From DASQUK01 sp046726215 (lineage in GTDB: Bacteria > Actinomycetota > Acidimicrobiia > Acidimicrobiales > VFJN01), in assembly GCA_046726215.1 (NCBI GenBank), contig JBKPAA010000008.1:1-64000 (forward strand): 64,000 nt of DNA, given 5' to 3'. Below the pieces are notes generated by a model. It saw nothing but the letters and a program-made list of their open reading frames with translations, was not told where the DNA came from and did not search any database. A program made the translations under genes and the position numbers. Of this stretch, positions 31,030 through 37,405 are shown in pieces. Each line of letters begins with the position of its first letter. Position 1 is the first letter of the stretch.

Positions 31030-32244
31030 CTAAAGGATCCGCACGGGGATCGTGCGCGGGCCGCGCACCTGTCCCGCCGACCAGGTGACCCCGTCGGGGT
31101 CGACGAGCTCGAAGTCGGGGTAGCGCTTCATCCATTCCTCGAGGGCGACTCGGAGCTCCATGCGTGCGAGGTTGGATCCGATGCACCGATGGATGCCGAG
31201 GCCGAACGCCGCGTGACGGTTCTCCTCGCGGTCGACCAGGACCTCGTCGGCGTCCGCAAAGAACTCGGGGTCCCGGTTCGCGGCCGGGAACGGCAGGAGC
31301 AACCAGTCGCCCTCCTTCATGGCGCGACCGTGAAACTCGAAGTCCTTCGCCACGAGCCGCGCCATCGTGACCGGTGCGTAGGCGCGCAGGAACTCCTCGA
31401 CCGCGGTGGGCATCAGCTCAGGCTCGGCCGCCAGGCGCTGGCGGTCGGCGGGGTTTTGCGCGAGATGCCAGAGCGATGCGCCGATGGCGGACCACGTCGT
31501 GTCGATCCCCGCGATCATCAGCAGCACCATGGTTCCCCGTACGTGATCGGGATCGAGCTTGTTGCCGTCCAGCTCGGCGTTGAGCAGGAAGCTGGTGAGG
31601 TCGTCCTGCGGGTTGGCGAGGTGCTCGGCGATGCGGGCGTCCATGTAGACGTCGAGCTCGCCCTCGTCGACCACCGCTTGGCGCTCCTCGGCGGACTGGT
31701 CGACGTCCTCGAGCACCATCCGGATGAAGCGACGGAAGACGTCGGCGTCCTCCTGGGGGAAGCCGAGCATCCTGACGATCACCCTCAGCGGGATGTGCTG
31801 GGCATAGTCGACGGCGGCATCGAACTGCGGCTTGCCGGCGGTGGCGTCCAGCAGCTCGACGCACAGCTCGCGCGTGAACGGCTCCAGCGCCTCGATGGGC
31901 TTGGGTGCGAACGCCGGCAGCAGGAGGCGCCTCGCCAGGGCGTGGAAGGGCGGGTCGGAGGTGATGGGTGGGGCCAGGCCGATCGGCGCCGGGAGGTCGT
32001 CGGGGCCGGGGCGCACCTCGCTGACGACCACCGATCGCGACGTGAAGTGCTCGGTGTCGTAGGCAACGGCTGCGACGTCTTCGTGGCGCACCGGCAACCA
32101 CGTGCCGCCATAGCGGTCGGTATGGGCCACGGGACAGCTGGCCCGGAGCTCGGCCCAGATCGGGTAGGGGTCGGCGACCCACTGGGGGTCGGTGTGATCG
32201 AAGTCGGTGGCCCAGTCGGACACCTGTGCACGTTCCGCCGTCAT
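31030..32244 (-). CDS. Cytochrome P450
   Basis: A 404-residue bacterial class I P450. The I-helix oxygen motif is AGIDTTW, the K-helix motif ExxR is EEFLR, and the haem loop is FGLGIHRCIGSNLARMEL with axial Cys 354. The substrate is unknown. The ferredoxin gene precedes it by 4 nt on the same strand and is the likely electron donor; no ferredoxin reductase is in view. Confidence 0.95.
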   Translation of the reverse strand: MTAERAQVSDWATDFDHTDPQWVADPYPIWAELRASCPVAHTDRYGGTWLPVRHEDVAAVAYDTEHFTSRSVVVSEVRPGPDDLPAPIGLAPPITSDPPFHALARRLLLPAFAPKPIEALEPFTRELCVELLDATAGKPQFDAAVDYAQHIPLRVIVRMLGFPQEDADVFRRFIRMVLEDVDQSAEERQAVVDEGELDVYMDARIAEHLANPQDDLTSFLLNAELDGNKLDPDHVRGTMVLLMIAGIDTTWSAIGASLWHLAQNPADRQRLAAEPELMPTAVEEFLRAYAPVTMARLVAKDFEFHGRAMKEGDWLLLPFPAANRDPEFFADADEVLVDREENRHAAFGLGIHRCIGSNLARMELRVALEEWMKRYPDFELVDPDGVTWSAGQVRGPRTIPVRIL

Positions 32245-32248
32245 CAGC

Positions 32249-32443
32249 TCACTCCGATACTGAAATCGCGTACTCGGGGCAGTTGGCCACCGCGCTGCGG
32301 GCCTTGTCCTCGAGGCCCTCGGGCACGACGCCGTCGTTCAGCTCGAAAGCGTTGCCGAGCTCGTCGACATCGAAGAGCTCGGGCGCCAGCGCATAGCAGC
32401 GGTTGTGGCCCTGGCACTTCTCCGGATCGACATGCACCCGCAT
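32249..32443 (-). CDS. P450-partner ferredoxin (CxxHxxC type)
   Basis: A 64-residue low-potential ferredoxin with cluster motif CQGHNRC, a long spacer, then NCPEYAI. The central position that is Cys in classical ferredoxins is His, a variant known in actinobacterial ferredoxins that pair with P450s. Expected to transfer single electrons to the P450 encoded 4 nt downstream. Confidence 0.92.
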   Translation of the reverse strand: MRVHVDPEKCQGHNRCYALAPELFDVDELGNAFELNDGVVPEGLEDKARSAVANCPEYAISVSE

Positions 32444-32496
32444 GCGACAGCTCCCTGGTCCGGACCCAAACTACGGCCATGGGCACCCGATGTACA

Positions 32497-32517
32497 CGCG
32501 GTCCGGGCGGGACCGCG
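32497..32517. promoter_or_regulatory. Inverted repeat between divergent units
   Basis: CGCGGTCC (32497-32504)/GGACCGCG (32510-32517), a perfect 8-bp repeat with a 5-nt centre, lies 54 nt upstream of the ferredoxin ATG and 66 nt upstream of the remnant start. Operator-like; the binding protein is unknown. Confidence 0.4.
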
Positions 32518-32582
32518 AGTCGGTCGCGTCGCCGGGTGGTTCGCGAATACGCTCCGGGGGGCTGCTCGAGGAGGGCGGTGAG

Positions 32583-32690
32583 GTGGCGAAACCGGCGATC
32601 ATGACGGTTGACGACGATCCCGCTGCGCCCGCCTTTGGAGGGGGGGCGATGTCCGTGCATCCCGTGCACCGCTGCGTGGCGCCGATCTGA
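32583..32690 (+). pseudogene. Remnant of response-regulator/thioredoxin-reductase fusion gene
   Basis: A 35-codon ORF with an intact ribosome site (GAGGAGGGCGG before GTG 32583). It starts VAKPAIMTVDDDPA, the expected start of the response-regulator part of an FAD-dependent thioredoxin-reductase-like fusion (about 550 residues in other actinobacteria). It ends GGGAMSVHPVHR, which resembles that family's C-terminal GEGAMAVxxVHRYL. The middle, about 510 codons, is missing and the frame is kept. The stop overlaps the next ATG by one base (TGATG), as in intact operons of this type. It could be a true deletion or an assembly error. Confidence 0.6.
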
Positions 32691-34075
32691 TGGCCATCGA
32701 CGAGCTTCGGTCGCTGTTCTTGTTCGCCGGGCTGAGCGACGAACAGTTGCAGCAGTTGGACGAGGCCAGCACGGTCGTGTCCTTCCAGGAAGGCGACATG
32801 CTCTTCCACGAGGGCGAGCCCTCCGACTTCTGGTGGGTCTTGCTCAACGGACGGATCGAGCTCCTCCGCCGGTCCGGACACGAGCAGCCGGTGATCGCGC
32901 TGATGGACCGCCCGGGGCTGTGGGCGGGCGGCTTTCGGGCATGGACCGACTCGGTCGGCTACCTGGCCACAGCCCGTGCCACGGACGCGGGCCGAGTGCT
33001 GCGCGTGCCGGCCGCCGCGCTCGAGGAATTCGTCCGGACCTGGTTCCCGTTCAGCATCCACCTGATCGTGGGCTTCTTTCAGACGGTTCGCATAATCGAT
33101 GCGCAGTCGCGCCAGCGGGAGGCGCTCGTCGCGCTCGGCACGCTCGCCGCGGGCCTCGCTCACGAGCTGAACAACCCGGCGTCGGCGGCGACGCGCGCGG
33201 TCGACGAGCTGCAGGCGACGTGCGACACGCTGCTCGCCTCGCTGGTGGACCTCGCCGAGGGGTCGATGTCCGCGGAACAGTTCGTGGCCCTCGATTCGCT
33301 GCGTCGTGGGGTCGGCTCGCCGGCGGCGCGCGTCGATCCCCTGGAGCTCGCCGACCGCGAGGAAGCGCTCATCGACTGGCTCGACGCGCACGGCGTCGCC
33401 CAATCCTGGCAGCTCGCCCCGCCGCTGGCGTCGGCCGGGGTCGACGTCGCGTGGTGCGAGGAGGTCGCGCAGCTGCTCGATCCCGACTCGCTCGGCGCCG
33501 GGCTGAAGTGGGCGGCGAGCACGCTGTCGGCGACGACGGTCCTGTCCGAGATCAAGGAGGCGACGGGGCGCGTGTCCAATCTCGTGGCGACGGTGAGGTC
33601 GTACTCGCAGCTCGACCGGGCCTCGCTCCAGGACATCGACGTCACCGAGGGGATCGAGAGCACGCTCGTGGTTCTCGGCGAGAAGCTCCACGATGGCGTC
33701 ACGGTCGTGCGCGACTACGCCGACGACATGCCACGCATCGAGGCCATTCCCGGCGAGCTCAACCAGGTGTGGACGAACCTGATCGACAACGCGATCGACG
33801 CCATGGAGGGCAAGGGCACGCTTCGGGTGTCGACGCGGACCGAGGGCGATCACGTCATCGTCGAGTTCGCCGACAGCGGACCCGGCATGCCGCCCGACGT
33901 GCAGGCCCGCGCCTTCGAACCGTTCTTCACGACCAAGGACGTCGGCAAGGGCACCGGCCTCGGGCTCGACATCTCGCGCCGAATCGTGGTGGAGCGCCAT
34001 CGCGGCGAGCTCCTGATCGCCTCGGAGCCCGGCCAGACGGTCTTGACCGTCAGGCTCCCGATCCGTCGCCGGTAG
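32690..34075 (+). CDS. Soluble histidine kinase with cyclic-nucleotide-binding domain
   Basis: A 461-residue kinase without membrane segments. A cNMP-binding/CRP-like beta-roll (about 1-130, EEGDMLFHEGEPSDFWW-type pattern) is followed by the dimerisation helix with phospho-acceptor His 158 in LAHELNNPASAA, and a HATPase domain with N-box NLIDNAIDAMEG, G1 DSGPGMP and G2 GKGTGLGLDISRRIV. In relatives it is encoded after a response-regulator/thioredoxin-reductase fusion, here reduced to a remnant, so its partner may be lost. A strong hairpin follows the gene. Confidence 0.9.
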   Translation: MAIDELRSLFLFAGLSDEQLQQLDEASTVVSFQEGDMLFHEGEPSDFWWVLLNGRIELLRRSGHEQPVIALMDRPGLWAGGFRAWTDSVGYLATARATDAGRVLRVPAAALEEFVRTWFPFSIHLIVGFFQTVRIIDAQSRQREALVALGTLAAGLAHELNNPASAATRAVDELQATCDTLLASLVDLAEGSMSAEQFVALDSLRRGVGSPAARVDPLELADREEALIDWLDAHGVAQSWQLAPPLASAGVDVAWCEEVAQLLDPDSLGAGLKWAASTLSATTVLSEIKEATGRVSNLVATVRSYSQLDRASLQDIDVTEGIESTLVVLGEKLHDGVTVVRDYADDMPRIEAIPGELNQVWTNLIDNAIDAMEGKGTLRVSTRTEGDHVIVEFADSGPGMPPDVQARAFEPFFTTKDVGKGTGLGLDISRRIVVERHRGELLIASEPGQTVLTVRLPIRRR

Positions 34076-34082
34076 AGCCCGT

Positions 34083-34119
34083 GCGGCTCGGTCACCGCGC
34101 GAGGCGAGGACCGAGCCGC
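34083..34119. terminator. Bidirectional hairpin terminator
   Basis: A perfect 11-bp inverted repeat, GCGGCTCGGTC (34083-34093)/GACCGAGCCGC (34109-34119), lies between the convergent histidine kinase and VOC genes and can serve both. Confidence 0.75.
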
Positions 34120-34132
34120 CGACCCTGACCTG

Positions 34133-34486
34133 CTAGGTGCCGGCGGGTGCCTGATAGAGGCCGGTGACGTTGCCGTCCGCGTCCTTGACCGTTGCGATCA
34201 GCGTTCCGCCGCCAACGTCTTGGACGGGTTGGTCGGCTTCCGCGCCGGCGTCCAGGAGTGCCTCGAGGCTCTTGTTGATGTCGTCGACGTGCCAGTAGCC
34301 GATGGGGCCGGTCATGCCCTTGCCGTGGCCGTTGGGATCGAGACCGACGTCGTGACCGGCGGCGTTGAACGCCACGTAGTACGCCTCGTCCATGTAGGGC
34401 TCTAGGCCGAAGAGCGTGCCGTAGAGACGCCCGGCGGCGGCGAGGTCCTTGACCGGGTAGGTGATCGTCTTCATGCCCGACGTCAT
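34133..34486 (-). CDS. VOC (glyoxalase/bleomycin-resistance) family protein
   Basis: A 117-residue single-domain vicinal-oxygen-chelate protein: ITYPVKDLAAAGRLYGTLFG, YYVAFNAAGHDVGL, GPIGYWHVDDINKSLEALLDAG and the closing strand DADGNVTGLYQ. Function could be binding, isomerisation or detoxification. It is divergent from an ECF sigma factor with 89 nt between starts, and such sigma factors often control their neighbour. Confidence 0.88.
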   Translation of the reverse strand: MTSGMKTITYPVKDLAAAGRLYGTLFGLEPYMDEAYYVAFNAAGHDVGLDPNGHGKGMTGPIGYWHVDDINKSLEALLDAGAEADQPVQDVGGGTLIATVKDADGNVTGLYQAPAGT

Positions 34487-34575
34487 CGGGTGCTCCTTGG
34501 TGTCGTGTTGGTGTGTTACGCCGATCGGGTGTGGATCGTCAGTGGCATGACGGACCGCGAGGGAAGAAGGTAACG

Positions 34576-35451
34576 GTGACCGAGCACGACTGGTTGGTGG
34601 ACCGCTTCGAGGCCAATCGTGCCCACCTGCGGGCAGTGGCGTACCGGATGCTGGGATCGCGGACCGAGGCCGACGATGCCGTGCAGGAGGCGTGGCTGCG
34701 CCTCGGCCGGTCGGATCCGAGTGAGATCGAGAACCTGGGCGGCTGGCTGACGACCGTTGTCGCTCGGGTGTCGCTGGACATGTTGCGCTCGCGGGCTTCC
34801 CGGCGCGAGGACTCCGGCCGTGCGAACCTGGCCGACGCCATCGACGGCGCTGCGTCCGTTGGCGACCCCGAAGCCGAGGCCCTTCTGGTCGATACGGTCG
34901 GCTCGGCGCTGCTCGTGGTCCTCGACACGCTCAGTCCCTCCGAGAGGCTGGCCTTCGTCCTGCACGACATCTTCGCCGTGCCGTTCGACGAGATCGGTCC
35001 GATCCTCGGCCGTTCCTCGAACGCCGCCAAGCAGCTCGCCAGCCGCGCCCGCCACAAGGTGCAGGGCACGGAGCCCGCACCCGACGCCGACCCCGCCCGC
35101 CAGCGGGAGGTCGTCGACGCCTTCCTGGCGGCGTCGCGCGGCGGCGACTTCGACGCACTCCTCGCATTGCTCGACCCCGAGGTCGTGCTCCAGGCCGACG
35201 CCGCCGCCGTGCGGATGGGCTCGCCCCCCGAGATCCGGGGCGCGACGGCGGTTGCGGGCACGTTCTCGGGCCGGGCCCTCGCGGCCCAGCCGGCGCTCAT
35301 CGACGGCGTCGCGGGCGTCGCATGGGCCGTGGGCGGGCGACCCAAGGTGGCATGGGACCTGACGATCAGCGGCGGCAGGATCGTGCACATCGAGATGCTC
35401 GCGGCCCCCGACAGCCTCGAGGAGCTCGACCTCGAGCTCCTCGACGACTGA
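34576..35451 (+). CDS. ECF sigma factor with C-terminal SnoaL-like domain
   Basis: A 291-residue ECF factor of the SigJ/ECF41-ECF56-like type. Sigma-2 (AVAYRMLGSRTEADDAVQEAWLRL) and sigma-4 (LSPSERLAFVLHDIFAVPFDEIGPILGRSSNAAKQLASRAR) are followed by a SnoaL-like domain (about 185-285). The WLPEP-type linker motif of ECF41 members is absent, and NPDKL is replaced by APDSL, so it is a divergent member. The C-terminal domain usually replaces a separate anti-sigma factor. The start is GTG 34576 with AAGAAGG upstream. Confidence 0.9.
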   Translation: MTEHDWLVDRFEANRAHLRAVAYRMLGSRTEADDAVQEAWLRLGRSDPSEIENLGGWLTTVVARVSLDMLRSRASRREDSGRANLADAIDGAASVGDPEAEALLVDTVGSALLVVLDTLSPSERLAFVLHDIFAVPFDEIGPILGRSSNAAKQLASRARHKVQGTEPAPDADPARQREVVDAFLAASRGGDFDALLALLDPEVVLQADAAAVRMGSPPEIRGATAVAGTFSGRALAAQPALIDGVAGVAWAVGGRPKVAWDLTISGGRIVHIEMLAAPDSLEELDLELLDD

Positions 35452-35476
35452 GCAGGAACAGGGTCTTGGCCCGTCG

Positions 35477-35761
35477 TCATCGACGCCCGCGCAGCCGGGC
35501 CTTGCGCAGGGACTCCCGAACGGCCTTCAAGCCAACCGCATCCACATGGGCGATGACGACGCGATGCGCCGCGTCCATCGCCTCATCGGGCGTCTCGTAG
35601 CCGCCAAGCCACAGCCCGTCGGGGGATCCGCACGCCTCGAAGGGGATGAACGCACCCCAGCGGCCATCCCAGCCGGGGACGACGTGGGCGAACGAGTAGC
35701 CGGTGGCGTCGCTGCCCTCCCAGCCGTCCCGGAACGTCTTCCGGCTCCACGTCAGGCCCAC
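35477..35761 (-). CDS. Small hypothetical protein
   Basis: About 94 residues, Trp/Gly-rich (TWSRKTFRDGWEGSD, GYSFAHVVPGWDGRWGAFIPF) with a helical tail (ETPDEAMDAAHRVVIAHVDAV). No family recognised. GTG 35761 lies 5 nt from the SOS-box palindrome; a TTG start at 35797 would place that palindrome inside the gene. It is divergent from the SRAP gene and may share its LexA control. Confidence 0.6.
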   Translation of the reverse strand: MGLTWSRKTFRDGWEGSDATGYSFAHVVPGWDGRWGAFIPFEACGSPDGLWLGGYETPDEAMDAAHRVVIAHVDAVGLKAVRESLRKARLRGRR

Positions 35762-35766
35762 ATTGA

Positions 35767-35780
35767 CGAACGTACGTTCG
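35767..35780. promoter_or_regulatory. LexA SOS box
   Basis: The perfect 14-bp palindrome CGAACGTACGTTCG matches the actinobacterial LexA core CGAAC-N4-GTTCG. It is 38 nt upstream of the SRAP gene start and next to the divergent small gene. Confidence 0.75.
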
Positions 35781-35818
35781 CACGACGCGGGCCTCAAGGG
35801 CCGATATCGTGCGCGCCC

Positions 35819-36508
35819 GTGTGTGGCCGGTTCACCTCCTCGTCACCGCCCGATGTGGTGGCCGCCTACTTCGATGCGGCCATCGGGGAGACGCTGACCG
35901 AGCCGTCCTGGAACGTGGCGCCGACCGACGGGGTGCATGCCGTGCTCGAGGCCGATAGCGAGCGGCGCCTCGACGTGCTGCGTTGGGGCCTCGTGCCGTG
36001 GTGGGCGAAGGACACGCGGAGCGCGGCGCGGATGATCAACGCCCGCGCCGAGACCCTGGCGTCCAAGCCCGCGTACCGGGAGGCGTTCGAGAAGCGCCGC
36101 TGCCTGATCCCGGCGGACGGTTTCTACGAGTGGCGCCTCCTCGACGACGGCAACTCCAAGCAGCCCTACTTCATCCGCCGCACCGACGGCGACCCCATGG
36201 CGTTCGCAGGCCTGGGAGCGATCTGGCGAACGCCGGACGACGGGCGCCTGCGGACCTGCTCCATCGTCACCACCAGGGCAAACGAGACCGTCGCACCGCT
36301 CCACAACCGGATGCCGGTCATCCTTCCGCCCTCGGCCTGGGATGCGTGGCTCGATCCCGCCAACTGGGACACGGTTACGCTCGCCCGCCTGCTCGTGCCC
36401 GCCCCGGCGGAACTGCTGACCACCCATCCGGTGTCCGCGCTCGTGAACAGCGTGCGCAACAACGGACCCGAGCTCATCGCCGAGGTGAGCCCGCCATCCT
36501 CGGGGTGA
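35819..36508 (+). CDS. SOS-associated peptidase (SRAP; HMCES/YedK family)
   Basis: A 229-residue SRAP protein that crosslinks to abasic sites in single-stranded DNA and shields them. The essential Cys 2 follows the initiator (MCGRFT), Asn 74 is in MINARAET, Glu 104 in DGFYEW, and His 162 in PLHNRMP. The GTG start at 35819 is fixed by the need for Cys at position 2. An SOS box just upstream supports DNA-damage control. Confidence 0.95.
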   Translation: MCGRFTSSSPPDVVAAYFDAAIGETLTEPSWNVAPTDGVHAVLEADSERRLDVLRWGLVPWWAKDTRSAARMINARAETLASKPAYREAFEKRRCLIPADGFYEWRLLDDGNSKQPYFIRRTDGDPMAFAGLGAIWRTPDDGRLRTCSIVTTRANETVAPLHNRMPVILPPSAWDAWLDPANWDTVTLARLLVPAPAELLTTHPVSALVNSVRNNGPELIAEVSPPSSG

Positions 36509-36520
36509 ACTGCCTGCAAT

Positions 36521-36536
36521 CCGCCCACCCGGGCGG
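36521..36536 (+). terminator. Hairpin after the SRAP gene
   Basis: CCGCCC (36521-36526)/GGGCGG (36531-36536) with an ACCC loop, 12 nt after the stop; no U-run. Confidence 0.5.
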
Positions 36537-36684
36537 TTCCGACCGACGCGGTGCCGCCCCCCGACCATGGGCCGAGGGGCGGGCACACGACGGTCCCCCG
36601 GTGGGCAGGCCAAAGGGACTGTCGCTGGGCATAGGTACCCGAGCGGCCCTCCGGCCAGTCAACCCTGGCAATCCGGTTCGTGTG

Positions 36685-36912
36685 TCATCGCCGCCACTGC
36701 GACCAGGAACCACCCTCGGTGCCCTGGCTCTCCGCCTCGCGGCGCTGGCGGAGCTGCTCGACGATGTAGGCGCTGTGCCGATCGAGCGCTTCGACGAACT
36801 CGTCGGGCGTGATGATGGCCTTCTCGATCAATAGGTCCCGCAAGGCCAGCACGGCGGCGGTTGACGCGACGATCCCGCCCTCAGCCGGGTCGAGCATGTC
36901 GTCCGCGGTCAT
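36685..36912 (-). CDS. Small hypothetical protein
   Basis: A 75-residue protein with a helical core (AAVLALRDLLIEKAIITPDEFVEALDR split here) that resembles C-terminal segments such as those in nitrile-hydratase-associated or similar small proteins, and a Gln/Arg/Glu-rich end. No function can be assigned. ATG 36912. Confidence 0.6.
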   Translation of the reverse strand: MTADDMLDPAEGGIVASTAAVLALRDLLIEKAIITPDEFVEALDRHSAYIVEQLRQRREAESQGTEGGSWSQWRR

Positions 36913-36954
36913 GTCGGATAGCTTGCCACCCCCGTGGTCGCCACCTCATGTGCA

Positions 36955-37206
36955 TCACGGCGATCCCAGGTCGCGCGCCCATCCGTCGTCGGCGGCCGCG
37001 GGCTCTGCGACGAGGTGAACCTCGAGCAGCTCGAGGCCGAGAGCGTTGATCCGGGCGATCAAGCCCTGTAGTCGCGCCTGATCGGGCACTCCGCTGCGGA
37101 CCGTCGTGACCCCGTGTTCGACTGCGACCTCACATCCCGGGAAGGCGGCGGCCAGCGTGTGACTCGCGGCGCCCTTGAATGAGATCTCGTAGACCAGATC
37201 GGCCAT
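36955..37206 (-). CDS. Small conserved actinobacterial protein
   Basis: An 83-residue protein: YEISFKGAASHTLAAAF, a strand pair (VAVEHGVTTVRSGVPDQ), and RLQGLIARINALGLELLEVH. The pattern is one I associate with small actinobacterial proteins of unknown function. ATG 37206; divergent from the large LuxR regulator. Confidence 0.65.
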   Translation of the reverse strand: MADLVYEISFKGAASHTLAAAFPGCEVAVEHGVTTVRSGVPDQARLQGLIARINALGLELLEVHLVAEPAAADDGWARDLGSP

Positions 37207-37269
37207 GTGCTGCCCCCGGATTGTGGACCGGACGAGGCCACAGTGGCCGAGGCCGGGGTGAGGGATCAC

Positions 37270-37285
37270 CACCCACTGGTGGGTG
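37270..37285. promoter_or_regulatory. Inverted repeat upstream of the LuxR gene
   Basis: CACCCAC (37270-37276)-TG-GTGGGTG (37279-37285), between the divergent small gene and the LuxR-family gene. Operator-like, binding protein unknown. Confidence 0.3.
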
Positions 37286-37405
37286 AAACCCACGGTCGCC
37301 TGGTACCGGGGAGCAGACGACGCGTCGGCCTGGCGGTGGCGCTCGAGCTGGCTACGCTGCGGCGAAGCATCGGAATCACAGTGTCGGGCCGAAGGCGGGA
37401 GCTCG

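Noticed and set aside
32471..34000. 509-codon minus-strand open frame opposite the cNMP histidine kinase
   Set aside because: Shadow frame rich in Arg/His/Gly with no motif.
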